From the NCBI GenBank assembly GCA_021816725.1, contig JAKAXD010000002.1, positions 49,957 to 113,956 on the forward strand: a stretch of DNA of 64,000 nucleotides, given 5' to 3'. Origin of the DNA: Thermoplasmata archaeon (GTDB lineage Archaea; Thermoplasmatota; Thermoplasmata; Thermoplasmatales; GCA-001856825). Made by a program: the position numbers and the translations under genes. The notes beneath the pieces are model-generated. The model was not told the DNA's origin. It saw nothing but the letters and a program-made list of their open reading frames with translations, and did not search any database. Shown one piece after another: positions 30,841-40,980 of this stretch; the stretch's first letter is position 1, and every line of letters begins with the position of its first letter.

Positions 30841-32346
30841 GTGCCAAAATATTCTGAGCTGCTTAGGGAAGACCTAATCGAGTTCAGAAAGTACCAGGAG
30901 AATATCGCTCTGAAGGCAGTTGAAAATAATACCCTAGTCGTTATACCTACTGCGCTAGGCAAGACAATCATTGCAATAATTGCGCTTTCCATTCTGATAA
31001 AGGATGGTGGCAAATGCATATTTCTGGCACCCACACGACCCCTTGTTCATCAGCACGCTACCAACATACGCAAGCTCCTGAATTTACCTGAAAATGAGAT
31101 AGCAGAGGTCACAGGTGAGATAAAGAAATCGGTAAGGAAGGATATTTACAATTCTGCAAGGGTTATAGTATCCACACCCCAGGTGATAGATAACGATTCG
31201 CCCCTCTTCGAAGATATAAAAGATGACGTGAAAGTTGTGGTATTTGATGAAGCCCACAGGGCTATAGGAAACTATTCATACGTAGAGGTAGCAAATTTTT
31301 TTTCAAACTCCAGAATAATAGCAACAACCGCCTCCCCCGGAGGAGACAGGGAAAAGATTGACCAGATCATAAAGAACCTGCGAATAGTTGATCTGGAGAT
31401 AAGGGATGAGAACTCACCGGATGTTGTTGATTACATTAAAGGGATTGACATTGAACAGGTAAAAATACCCATACCTCCCGGAGTCGTAGAGATAATAGAC
31501 CTTCTCAAGGAAATGCTGGACGAGATGATTAAGAAACTTGAATCATTCTCTCTGAAGGTGCAGGGTCACTCCAGGAAGGAGCTAATCGGCCTTGGCGACT
31601 ACATATTCAGCCAGATAAAGAGTGGAAACAAATATTACTATTCTGCAGTGAGGATTAGGACATATGCAATTCTCATAGATTACCTTCTCGAATTTGCGGA
31701 GACGCAGGGGGTACTACCGTTCTATGCGTATCTGGAGGAGATGAAGAAGGAAAACGGAAAGGCGAAGCATATAGTCAGCGACAGCAGGATTCTATTGATA
31801 GAGAAGAAGGCTGAAAAGTTATCAGAGATGGAGCTTAGTCTTCATACCCCAAAGATACCAAAGATAATTGAAATCCTCAAGGAGAGATGGAATCAAAAGT
31901 CCATTGTTTTCTGTCATTACAGGATCACTGCGAACATACTTTCCGACATTTTGAAACGGGAAGGATTCTCCTGCGAGAAGTTCATTGGGCAGAGTTCAAG
32001 GAAAGATGCAAGGGGAATGAGCCAGAAAGAGCAGACATCAACACTGCAACTGTTCAGGGAAGGTGCGATTAAAATACTTATAGCAACCCAGGTTGGGGAG
32101 GAAGGACTGGACGTCCCTGCTGCAGATACAGTGATCTTCTATGAGCCAGTGGCGAGTGAGGTTAGGTCCATTCAGAGGAGGGGGCGAACGGGTAGATTCG
32201 GGAAGGGAAAGGTCTACGTCTTGACTATGGAGAACACAAGGGATTTCTCGTACTATTATTCTGCGGGAAGGAAGGAGAATAAAATGAAGAACATCCTTAA
32301 GGACGGGAATAAAAAAGTCCAGACAACTTTTGATGCATTCCAGTAA
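30841..32346 (+). CDS. Hef/FANCM-type DEAH helicase without an ERCC4 nuclease domain
   Basis: FRKYQENIALKAVENNTLVVIPTALGKT, DEAHRA, QRRGRTGRFGKG; ends KVQTTFDAFQ. Confidence 0.9.
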   Translation: MPKYSELLREDLIEFRKYQENIALKAVENNTLVVIPTALGKTIIAIIALSILIKDGGKCIFLAPTRPLVHQHATNIRKLLNLPENEIAEVTGEIKKSVRKDIYNSARVIVSTPQVIDNDSPLFEDIKDDVKVVVFDEAHRAIGNYSYVEVANFFSNSRIIATTASPGGDREKIDQIIKNLRIVDLEIRDENSPDVVDYIKGIDIEQVKIPIPPGVVEIIDLLKEMLDEMIKKLESFSLKVQGHSRKELIGLGDYIFSQIKSGNKYYYSAVRIRTYAILIDYLLEFAETQGVLPFYAYLEEMKKENGKAKHIVSDSRILLIEKKAEKLSEMELSLHTPKIPKIIEILKERWNQKSIVFCHYRITANILSDILKREGFSCEKFIGQSSRKDARGMSQKEQTSTLQLFREGAIKILIATQVGEEGLDVPAADTVIFYEPVASEVRSIQRRGRTGRFGKGKVYVLTMENTRDFSYYYSAGRKENKMKNILKDGNKKVQTTFDAFQ

Positions 32347-32441
32347 TAGGAAAATAGAGATTGGACCCCACAAGATTGATGAGAGTGCACCTTGGAAAAT
32401 TAAATTAATAATCCACCATTACCAACGAGACGACAACAAGG

Positions 32442-33200
32442 ATGCGGGAAATGTTTGAAGAAATAGAAAATTCTATCAGAGCAGGGAACGGCATTACAAG
32501 GATGTTTCTTGATTATGACGGAACATTGGTGGATTTGACCACCCAACCAGAATTGGCAATCCCTGGTCAAGAATTGCTGATCCTTCTCAACAACCTGAAG
32601 AGGGAGATCCCGCTTTATCTTGTGACAGGGAGGGATTTGGATAGCATCCTTTCACTGGTTGGAGGGGGGTTCAATATAATTGCAATGCATGGCTCAGAAT
32701 TTGTCGATGAGAGTGGCAGGAAAGAGTACATAGATAATTTCGAGTATTACAGGCAGAGGACAAAGGAGCTCTCAGCGAAGTACTCCTACCTGGAAAAGGA
32801 ATTCCCAAATCTCAGAATAATTGACAAGAAGGGTGGGCTCCAGTTCCACTACTATAACGTTGATTCCAAATTCGTACAAGATCTCGAAAGAACGATATCT
32901 GAAATACATGAAGATGGTTTTGAGCTCTACAGCGGAAAATACGTTTACGAGCTGAGAGTGAAGGGGGTAAACAAAGGTAAGGCAATGCTTAAATTCATAG
33001 GTAAGGAAGATTTCATACTATTCGCTGGGGATGACACAACGGATGAGGAAGCCTTCATGGCACTAAAGGGTCATGTGACGATAAAAATAGGGAAAGGGGA
33101 AACAGAAGCTGCATTCAGGATTGATTCTCCAACTGAATTTAAGATGTTTCTTTCCGACCTTCTTGAACACAAAGGTGAGATGCTGAGTGATGAGAGATGA
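32442..33200 (+). CDS. otsB: Trehalose-6-phosphate phosphatase-like HAD phosphatase
   Basis: MFLDYDGTLVDLT, VTGRDLDSI, AGDDTTDEEAF. Confidence 0.88.
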   Translation: MREMFEEIENSIRAGNGITRMFLDYDGTLVDLTTQPELAIPGQELLILLNNLKREIPLYLVTGRDLDSILSLVGGGFNIIAMHGSEFVDESGRKEYIDNFEYYRQRTKELSAKYSYLEKEFPNLRIIDKKGGLQFHYYNVDSKFVQDLERTISEIHEDGFELYSGKYVYELRVKGVNKGKAMLKFIGKEDFILFAGDDTTDEEAFMALKGHVTIKIGKGETEAAFRIDSPTEFKMFLSDLLEHKGEMLSDER

Positions 33201-33877
33201 GATTTGAGTCAATTGACGAAATGAACTCCAAGTTGATTCAATGCACAAGGTGCTCCAGGCTCGTGAAATTCAGGAATGAAGTGGCCAACAGAAGATCCAG
33301 GTTTTCGGGGGAGGAATTCTGGAGCAAGCCAGTACCCGGATTTGGGAGCATAGATTCTAGGCTTCTTATCCTGGGTCTGGCACCCGCTGCGACAGGCGGG
33401 AATAGAACTGGAAGAGTGTTCACTGGAGACAAGAGTGCGTCATTCCTCTTCTCATGTCTTTATGAGGTAGGTCTTTCCAACAGGCCTGATTCAATTTCGA
33501 GGGATGACGGGTTGGCCCTAATGGATCTTTACATAACGGCAGTCCTGAAGTGTGTGCCCCCTGGTGACAAGCCAGAAAATGGTGAGCTGGAAAATTGTAG
33601 AGAATTTCGGGAGTATGAAATTGAATCCATGAAAAACCTGAAGGTTGTGCTAGCTCTCGGCAAGATCGCATTTGACACATTCAGAAAATATGAAAAAACA
33701 AAGGGTTATGACGTTTCCGACGTACAATTCAAGCACGGTGCATCATACAGCATCGGCAATATCAGGTTTTACGGGTCGTATCACCCTAGTCCGAGGAATG
33801 TCAACACTGGAAGACTCACTAGGAATGCATTTATTTCATTACTCTCCGAGATAAAGGAAGAGTTCCTATCCAGATAG
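33197..33877 (+). CDS. Type-5 uracil-DNA glycosylase (UDGb family)
   Basis: LGLAPAATGGNRTGRVFTGD, HPSPRNVNTGRLT, CTRC cluster ligands. Confidence 0.9.
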   Translation: MRFESIDEMNSKLIQCTRCSRLVKFRNEVANRRSRFSGEEFWSKPVPGFGSIDSRLLILGLAPAATGGNRTGRVFTGDKSASFLFSCLYEVGLSNRPDSISRDDGLALMDLYITAVLKCVPPGDKPENGELENCREFREYEIESMKNLKVVLALGKIAFDTFRKYEKTKGYDVSDVQFKHGASYSIGNIRFYGSYHPSPRNVNTGRLTRNAFISLLSEIKEEFLSR

Positions 33878-35575
33878 CATCTTTGATTTAATGATTGAAT
33901 TCTTCTGCTTGACTACTACGGTCTCTTTTGGTTCCTCCCCTGCCCTCAACTTGAGGTTGAACAAATTGTTCTTCCTGAACACGTACAGGTCAACGTCATC
34001 CCCTGGTTTCAAGTGCTTCAGGCTATCGACCTTTCTTGATCTGAGTTCCTTTCCGAGGGACCTTGTGAACGTATCTGTGAATTTTTGACCGTTGACTGCC
34101 ACCAGCTCATCACCCGGCAGCACTCCAGCCTTGTGTGCAGGATAACCTCTTACAACATTTTTCACTACGATCTTCCCTCCTTCCGTCGCGAGTAGCGTGC
34201 CTAGAAATCCCCTAGATCCAGTCTTTCTGTCTGCAAATTTGCGAGTTACCCTGTATCCCATTTCCTGAAGATATCTGTTGAAATTTATCTCACTCTCCGT
34301 CTCCGTCAATTTACTTACCAATTCACTTGCATCGTAACCGATAATCTTGGATACGTGTTCTATAAGCTCCTTCTTCTCAATTCCCTTTCCGTTTCTGTTG
34401 AAATCCGCAAATAGGCCCCTGAACACGTCATCGAGGGACTTCTTCCCTTTGGTAGCTTTTATGATCTCACTGTTCACGGCGAATGCTATAAGCTCCCCCT
34501 TCAGGTAGTAGGAAATGTAAGCGTTCACAATGTTCCCGTCAGGTTTGTAGAGTTTTGTCCAGGTGTTGAAGGATGATGAGTCTGCGGGCAGCGTGTGCCC
34601 GGGTTGGAAGTGATAATAATCGATCATGCTGGAGAGATGATGCATGTATTCGTCCTCCTTGACGAGCCCGGCCCTCCAGAGGATCAGCCATTCATAATAC
34701 GAGGTAAATCCTTCGCTCAGCCATAGAAGGTTTGTGTGCACCTCTTTGGTGTAGTCAAATGGACCAAGCTCCCTTGGACGGATCCTCTTCACGTTCCATG
34801 TATGGAAGAATTCATGCGAGACTGTAGTGAGGAAAAGCTTGTACTCGAAATCATCAAGGAGCTTGTAATCTGGATAGAGAATGGCAGTACTGTTCTTGTG
34901 TTCCAGTCCTCCATAATATTCGTCTGGAACGGTCATTATGAGGAAGAAGTACCTGTCGTATGGAAGTTTTCCGAATATTCTTCCTTCCGCTTCAACAATC
35001 TTCCTGAAATCTTCCGTTATCTCCTTCTTTCCTCTGATCATTCTCCCTCTCCATGCTATCACATGCTTCTTGTTCATCACATTGAATTCCATAAATTGGA
35101 TGTCGCCAAGTAAAATTGGGCAGTCAACGAGATGGTCGTAATCTTCGGCTGCAAACACCCCCTTTTTCTCTGGCAATCCGGTCGCTATCTTCCATTTACC
35201 CTGGTTCTTGAATCTTAAGTTGTACTCGCAATCCTTCTTCCCCTCTGGATAGAAGAATATGCTGGTGCCGTTGATCAGGGCAAACGACTCGTCTGAGTAA
35301 GATGTGTCTACCGTTAGCTCATCGCAATAAACGTCGTAATCCACTTCCACTTCGCTACCTCTTGACTCTATAGACCATCTGTTCTTTGATAGTTGCTTTG
35401 CGATACCGTTGGATTCAAAATTAAATACATGTCTTGAAAAGTCCCTTACGAGATATGATCCAGGTGCCCATACCGGCATTACTATCTCTTCCTTCCCCGT
35501 CGATGGGAATTTCATATGGACCTTTAGGACCCCTGAAGGAGCTTCAGACAAGTCTACAATAAATTGAACAGTCAT
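33866..35575 (-). CDS. M61-family metallopeptidase with PDZ domain
   Basis: VSHEFFHTWNVKRIRP, GFTSYYE, C-terminal PDZ (VVRGYPAHKAGVLPGDELVAVNG). Confidence 0.9.
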   Translation of the reverse strand: MTVQFIVDLSEAPSGVLKVHMKFPSTGKEEIVMPVWAPGSYLVRDFSRHVFNFESNGIAKQLSKNRWSIESRGSEVEVDYDVYCDELTVDTSYSDESFALINGTSIFFYPEGKKDCEYNLRFKNQGKWKIATGLPEKKGVFAAEDYDHLVDCPILLGDIQFMEFNVMNKKHVIAWRGRMIRGKKEITEDFRKIVEAEGRIFGKLPYDRYFFLIMTVPDEYYGGLEHKNSTAILYPDYKLLDDFEYKLFLTTVSHEFFHTWNVKRIRPRELGPFDYTKEVHTNLLWLSEGFTSYYEWLILWRAGLVKEDEYMHHLSSMIDYYHFQPGHTLPADSSSFNTWTKLYKPDGNIVNAYISYYLKGELIAFAVNSEIIKATKGKKSLDDVFRGLFADFNRNGKGIEKKELIEHVSKIIGYDASELVSKLTETESEINFNRYLQEMGYRVTRKFADRKTGSRGFLGTLLATEGGKIVVKNVVRGYPAHKAGVLPGDELVAVNGQKFTDTFTRSLGKELRSRKVDSLKHLKPGDDVDLYVFRKNNLFNLKLRAGEEPKETVVVKQKNSIIKSKMLSG

Positions 35576-35800
35576 AACATGTAAATTTCACTTACAAAAA
35601 AAAGATTGCGGCTGTTCTGCCATATAGTACCTATGGAATAATGCACAAATCTGTCAGAAGTTTAAAAACGTTGAATTAAGTGTTTAATCAGTGCGCTATT
35701 TATCGTTCCGAAGTATCGCCAAAATACAGACTAAGGAATATGCTAATTAGATGACGTGCCTTCTGGAAAAATTGTGAAAGGTGTACCGGAGGGAGAAGGA

Positions 35801-36727
35801 TCAGGCCCGGCTCTCTTCCATCACCCTGGAATTATGCCCATCGATCAGCAGGAATATTGTCTCATCCTTGTGCTGGAACTCGAGTGTCCATACAGGTATG
35901 TGCACAAGGTACATATCTGCGATATCAACATTTACGTTTGCTGACAGGAACCCTCTGACACTCTTTTGAAGCCTCCTGATTTCCCACTGTTGTATCCTTA
36001 TCTTTCCTTCCATCCTAGCTTTCTCTTCTCCCATGCTCCCGTTCATGAGCTTTATGGGCCCGCTTACATCATTTTGTTTTATTGGTCTCTGATTTGAAAG
36101 ATTGAATACATAGTCCGGAGGCTGATACTGGTTCATGTTCTCTATAGCGATGACAGGGTAATGGACCTCATTCACATCCGAACCTGATTCGACAATTGTC
36201 TGTACGTTTATTGAGGGGCCCCCGAACCCCCCTCTGCCACCCATCCCTACTGCAACGAATCCGCCTGGGTTTACCTGTTCCCTTTTATATTGATACTGAG
36301 CCGAATATCCTGCATCCATTATCCAGTATGGAATGTAATTCAGCTCAACCTTCTTCAGTTGACTCTTTTCGAAAAGGTGTCTGTGGAATATACTGTTATC
36401 GAGGAATTCCTTAGATATCTGCTCAGCTTGATCCTTCATCTGTACCTTGATATCTAATATGAAGTGCTTCTCCACCTTTGTCCACCCGAGAGAACCCAGG
36501 GATATGGAGGTGCCGCAGTAAGCACATACGACCATTGCTTCTCCTGATGCAGGATTCAACGGTGCACCACAGTTGGGGCACTTCATCTCCTTAAGAACCT
36601 CGGACTGTTCTCCCCCGTTCTTTCCACCTGCTGTGGAGGTGGGTGACTCGCTTTTCTGGGGGGCTCCGCACTTCGGACAGAAATCTGAATCGTCTGGTAT
36701 CTGGGCACCACACTTTTTGCAGTACGT
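35801..36727 (-). CDS. Zinc-ribbon protein; coding-like sequence extends upstream of the ATG at 36586 to an ACG at 36725-36727 or to the SPFH stop
   Basis: MKCPNCGAPLN...CAYCGTS; in-frame upstream YCKKCGAQIPDDSDFCPKCGA. Confidence 0.7.
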   Translation of the reverse strand, partial: TYCKKCGAQIPDDSDFCPKCGAPQKSESPTSTAGGKNGGEQSEVLKEMKCPNCGAPLNPASGEAMVVCAYCGTSISLGSLGWTKVEKHFILDIKVQMKDQAEQISKEFLDNSIFHRHLFEKSQLKKVELNYIPYWIMDAGYSAQYQYKREQVNPGGFVAVGMGGRGGFGGPSINVQTIVESGSDVNEVHYPVIAIENMNQYQPPDYVFNLSNQRPIKQNDVSGPIKLMNGSMGEEKARMEGKIRIQQWEIRRLQKSVRGFLSANVNVDIADMYLVHIPVWTLEFQHKDETIFLLIDGHNSRVMEESRA

Positions 36728-36728
36728 T

Positions 36729-37889
36729 TCAGATCACCTTCTCACCACAGTTCGGACAGAACTTTGATCCAGGAGGTATATCCGTCCCACATTTCGGGCA
36801 CTTTGTCACTATCGCTTTACCACATTCAGGGCAGAATTTAGAGTTCTTAGGTATATCTTTTCCGCAGTACGGGCATTTCATCGTTTCCTCAGCAGCGAAA
36901 CTGTAGCCGCAGGAAGGACAGAACTTTGCATTTTCATCCACATCAGTCTGGCACTTGGGGCACTTCTTCACCTTCTTCTCCACGGGCGGCTGTTGCTGGT
37001 TCATCCCCTGCGTAATGTTTGAGGCCATTGGATATGCCATCCCTGCACCTGCCCCCAGGCCCATACCAAGTCCCACTCCAGCACCAGCAGTTCCGCTGGT
37101 GTTCTTTGCGGCATCAACCATTGCCTGTCCGGCCTGGTACTGCAGGTAGTTGGCTCCAACCGCCTTCATGCTGGATCTGGTATCAATCGCTTTCTGTACT
37201 TCGTCAGGGAGGGAGATGTTGAGGCCTGAAATCTTGTTCAGTTCGACCCCGTATTGATCAAATGCCGCCTTTGCTGAAGAAAGTACTGCTTCCTCTATGT
37301 TCATAAGGTTAGAAGGAAGGTCAAGAACAGAGACCCCCTGGTCCTTCATCTTGCCAAGGACGTTGTATATTAGCAGCACCACCTGATCCCTTATCCTCTC
37401 CTCAACGTCTGCGCTCGTTTCTACGTTGAATGTACCTACGAACTGGTTTATGAATATTGATGGGTCAGAAATCCTGTACCTCATGTCCCCGAACAGTCTC
37501 AGCATTACTATATCGAAATCCTTGTCCCTGAATGCGTATGGTTCCTTGGAACCAAACTTCCCATCGATGATCCTTCTCTGTAGATAATAGACGTAAGCCT
37601 GCTGCTGAACACCACTAAGTGCCTTGACCAAGCCCCCGACCACCGGTGCATTAAGATCCGTCAGAGCATATCTTCCTGGCTTGTCAATGTACCATATGGC
37701 CTTACCATCCCTGAAGAATACGGCTGTTTCGTCCTCCCTGACCACGGCATTATCATTAAGCCTGATGAGTCTGGGAACCTTCCACATTATGTTTCCTTGC
37801 TTGAATTGGTCCTCCCATTCAAATGTGGTAGAGCCAAATAAGCTCCCTCCCTTTGATGGAATATCTGAACTCTTCTTCCCGAAGGGCAT
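36729..37889 (-). CDS. SPFH-domain protein with C-terminal tandem zinc ribbons (YdjL/virion-core-like)
   Basis: SPFH region plus three CPxC...CPxCG ribbons. Confidence 0.85.
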   Translation of the reverse strand: MPFGKKSSDIPSKGGSLFGSTTFEWEDQFKQGNIMWKVPRLIRLNDNAVVREDETAVFFRDGKAIWYIDKPGRYALTDLNAPVVGGLVKALSGVQQQAYVYYLQRRIIDGKFGSKEPYAFRDKDFDIVMLRLFGDMRYRISDPSIFINQFVGTFNVETSADVEERIRDQVVLLIYNVLGKMKDQGVSVLDLPSNLMNIEEAVLSSAKAAFDQYGVELNKISGLNISLPDEVQKAIDTRSSMKAVGANYLQYQAGQAMVDAAKNTSGTAGAGVGLGMGLGAGAGMAYPMASNITQGMNQQQPPVEKKVKKCPKCQTDVDENAKFCPSCGYSFAAEETMKCPYCGKDIPKNSKFCPECGKAIVTKCPKCGTDIPPGSKFCPNCGEKVI

Positions 37890-38432
37890 CTAAACACCCC
37901 CGTATAGCAGGGTCTCCCTGCTGTTGTTAAGATTTGTGATTGCAGACAATGTCGCATTGATCCCCTGTAATTTGGATTGATCAATGTTCCCGTTGGCGCA
38001 ATTCTGGACGAATGCGTTCATTAGATTCTGGAGGATTTGAACCTGCTCAAATATCTTCATGTCAAGGTCATAAAGGGAAGAAATTTTCTTTGCATCCACC
38101 CTGACAGGTGCGGAAATGCCGGAGTAACCCGTTCCATGATGTTTGACTGTCTCTGCTGCAGTTTGTATCCTTGATCTCAGGGCACCTATTGATTCGAGCC
38201 CTGCAAATTTGCCGGAGCTGACGAGGGAGCTTTCCCCCTCCTTCAGATTTGTGATGACATCCAGCATCTTCTTGTAAAGTTCGTCCTTTAGTATGATGTC
38301 CGCGTCCCGAAGATCCTCATTGACCCTATACCCATGATAACCAGGGAACACCAGTTGGATCTTCTTTATGATACCTCTATCCTCGACGACTTGATCCCTT
38401 AAGTCGGTCATGTGTGTGTGAAGGGAAATCAC
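37890..38432 (-). CDS. Hypothetical helical protein adjacent to the SPFH gene
   Basis: 180-aa ORF ending immediately upstream of the SPFH start. Confidence 0.7.
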   Translation of the reverse strand: MISLHTHMTDLRDQVVEDRGIIKKIQLVFPGYHGYRVNEDLRDADIILKDELYKKMLDVITNLKEGESSLVSSGKFAGLESIGALRSRIQTAAETVKHHGTGYSGISAPVRVDAKKISSLYDLDMKIFEQVQILQNLMNAFVQNCANGNIDQSKLQGINATLSAITNLNNSRETLLYGGV

Positions 38433-38597
38433 TCTAAATACTTTCCGCGGCCTCAGTTTATTGTCAATCCATGTTCTGGAAAACTAGTAGATTTCCCCCT
38501 TCAACTTGCTCTGCCCCTATAAATTTTAAATTCTTCTAAAATCGTGTGTAGCGTGTATTCCTGACAACATTTAACATCTCGTTCGCGATACAGTGAT

Positions 38598-39932
38598 ATG
38601 AGAAATGAGGGGGAAAGCAGTGGCAAGAATTTTTCCGATCTTGCCATCAAGTACTCCAAGGAATATTTAGGGAAGATCCAGACAATGCTCAAGGTCCCGG
38701 TACACAATCTGAGTGACTTTTCAATCTGGTACACCCCTGGTGTGGCAGCAGTATCTCTAGAGATAGCAAAGGACAAGGACCTCTCTTTTGACATGACCTG
38801 GAGGTGGAATGCGGTAGCGATAGTTACAGACGGTACTAGAGTCCTTGGACTGGGAAATGTTGGACCGGAGGCCTCACTACCTGTTATGGAAGGAAAGGGA
38901 CTTATCTTCAAGTATCTGGGCGGCGTAGATGCAATTCCCATTCCTATAAATGTTCACGAAAGGGAGCAGATGGTGAATGTTGTAAAAGCGATAGAACCGG
39001 CCTTCGGGGGGATCAATCTTGAGGACATAGAATCACCAAAGTGTTTCTATCTGCTAGAAACGCTCAGAAAAGAAATGAACATTCCTGTGTGGCATGATGA
39101 CCAGCTTGGGACAGCAGGGGCAACACTCGCCGGGTTGCTCAACGCGCTAAAGATAACAGGGAGAAATGAAAGGGATACCAAGATAGTAGTTGTCGGATCG
39201 GGAGCGGCAAACATCGCTACGATAAAACTATTCGAGGCGGCAGGCTTTGACATAGGCAATATTACGGCGGTAGATTCGCATGGAATTCTTCACCCGGAGA
39301 GGGAAGATATGGATATCCTGATGAGGGATAACCCCTGGAAATATGACCTTGGCATCAGGACAAACAAGCGGAGGATCACAGGAAATATTCCGGACGCAAT
39401 GGAAGGCGCAGACGTACTCATAGCAGCGTCCAAACCTGGCCCTGGAGTAATAAAAGGGGAATGGATAAAGAAAATGGAGAAGAGGGCAATCGTATTTGCA
39501 CTGGCAAATCCTGTCCCGGAGATTTGGCCTAGTGAGGCGAAGGAATATGGAGCTGAAATAGTGGGAACAGGTAGATCGGACTTCCCAAATCAGGTAAACA
39601 ATAGCCTTGTCTTCCCCGGCGTATTCAGGGGAGCCCTGGACGCAAGGGTCAGAAGAATCAATGAACCAATGATAGTCAGGGCATCAAAGGAGCTGGCTCT
39701 GTTTGCAGAAGAAAAGGGGATTAATGAAAATTACATCATACCCACAATGCAGGAATGGGAGGTATTTCCCAGAATAGCTGCAGCAATAGCCGATGAGGGG
39801 GTAAAGGAGAACGTTGCCAGGGTTAAGATGACGAAGGCAGAATTCTTTGACAGGGCAAAGGAGATCATATCCGGCAACAGGATGATGATAGAAAAAATGA
39901 TGGACCAGGGACTTATAAAGAAGGTGATATGA
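38598..39932 (+). CDS. NAD(P)-dependent malic enzyme
   Basis: YTPGVAAVSLEIA, GLGNVGPEASLPVMEGKG, FNDDQ-like HDDQLGTAG. Confidence 0.95.
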   Translation: MRNEGESSGKNFSDLAIKYSKEYLGKIQTMLKVPVHNLSDFSIWYTPGVAAVSLEIAKDKDLSFDMTWRWNAVAIVTDGTRVLGLGNVGPEASLPVMEGKGLIFKYLGGVDAIPIPINVHEREQMVNVVKAIEPAFGGINLEDIESPKCFYLLETLRKEMNIPVWHDDQLGTAGATLAGLLNALKITGRNERDTKIVVVGSGAANIATIKLFEAAGFDIGNITAVDSHGILHPEREDMDILMRDNPWKYDLGIRTNKRRITGNIPDAMEGADVLIAASKPGPGVIKGEWIKKMEKRAIVFALANPVPEIWPSEAKEYGAEIVGTGRSDFPNQVNNSLVFPGVFRGALDARVRRINEPMIVRASKELALFAEEKGINENYIIPTMQEWEVFPRIAAAIADEGVKENVARVKMTKAEFFDRAKEIISGNRMMIEKMMDQGLIKKVI

Positions 39933-40411
39933 ACATGGAAGGAATAAAAATAAGAGACTTGAAGAAGGAAGATTTGAACGAAGCAACAAATCTGGTAATG
40001 AGGCTCAAGAAGTTCAATTCAGAACACGACCCGCTTTTCACAGTATCGGAAGACTTAGAGAAGAATGTCAGGGAGTATCTCGAAAGTGCAATAAAATTGG
40101 AAACAAGGGATGTCCTGGTTGCTGACAAGAACAAGAAGATTGTGGGTGTCATAATGGGGGAAATCCACAGCAGACCATTTTATCAACCAAGCAAGGAGCT
40201 CAGGGTGACTGAGATATACCTGCTTCCTGAATTCAGAAAAGGGGGCCTCGGGAAAAAGATGCTTGACGCGTTGATAGAGAAGGAAAAGGGGAAGAGCTGC
40301 AACATAATAACTGTAGAGTTTCCCTCAGAAAATCTTCTGGCTCACAAATTTTACACAAGCCTAGGCATGCGAAGCATCCTCTCGATATACGGCAAGAAGT
40401 TCGAGAAGTAA
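39929..40411 (+). CDS. GNAT-family N-acetyltransferase
   Basis: YLLPEFRKGGLGKKMLDALIE; overlaps the malic enzyme stop. Confidence 0.85.
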   Translation: MNMEGIKIRDLKKEDLNEATNLVMRLKKFNSEHDPLFTVSEDLEKNVREYLESAIKLETRDVLVADKNKKIVGVIMGEIHSRPFYQPSKELRVTEIYLLPEFRKGGLGKKMLDALIEKEKGKSCNIITVEFPSENLLAHKFYTSLGMRSILSIYGKKFEK

Positions 40412-40476
40412 GAGGAATCTACTGCGACTAAAAAATAGCTCTGCGGGATATTGTAGGTACTAAACAGGTTAAGTGA

Positions 40477-40514
40477 CAAGTAGCTTGACCAAGCATCGAT
40501 TTTCAGGCTACTTG
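40477..40514. other. 12-bp stem-loop in a convergent intergenic region
   Basis: CAAGTAGCTTGA / TCAGGCTACTTG (one G-U), 14-nt loop. Confidence 0.6.
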
Positions 40515-40531
40515 CCATCATTCTTTCCAAT

Positions 40532-40873
40532 CTATGCAATGTATTTCGAAAGGTAGAGCGATATGAGCAATATGACGAATACTGCTGACGCAATTGCAAC
40601 GAATGTTCTATCCCTCTCCTTCGCGTATATGAGAATCTGCAGGAATATCCTTCCTATTGGAGACAGTATCAAAAGAAGTATGCCTAGTTCTATGATTGCA
40701 AATGCCCTCAATTTTATGACACCCACCGAGATTGTACCGAGGAAGTGTGGGAAAACATTCGTATTGATCCCACCTGATTTAAAGAGGACATCAAGAGGCA
40801 CGGTAAAATAGCCTGATGAACCAGTCGCAAGATAGTCCACCACTCCTATGATTATTACAACAAGCGAAATCAA
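40532..40873 (-). CDS. DUF1634 membrane protein; true N-terminus probably further upstream
   Basis: Three TM segments, pairing with a TauE gene; TTG start lies inside TM1. Confidence 0.75.
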   Translation of the reverse strand: MISLVVIIIGVVDYLATGSSGYFTVPLDVLFKSGGINTNVFPHFLGTISVGVIKLRAFAIIELGILLLILSPIGRIFLQILIYAKERDRTFVAIASAVFVILLISLYLSKYIA

Positions 40874-40980
40874 AACGCTCCAGATCAGGTACAGAGATAG
40901 GATCCTTGAAGAGACGTCTTCCTCCTCTTCCTTCTCCCTTTCAGTTTCCGTTTCTATCTCCTTCTTTTTTCTTTCCTGTT

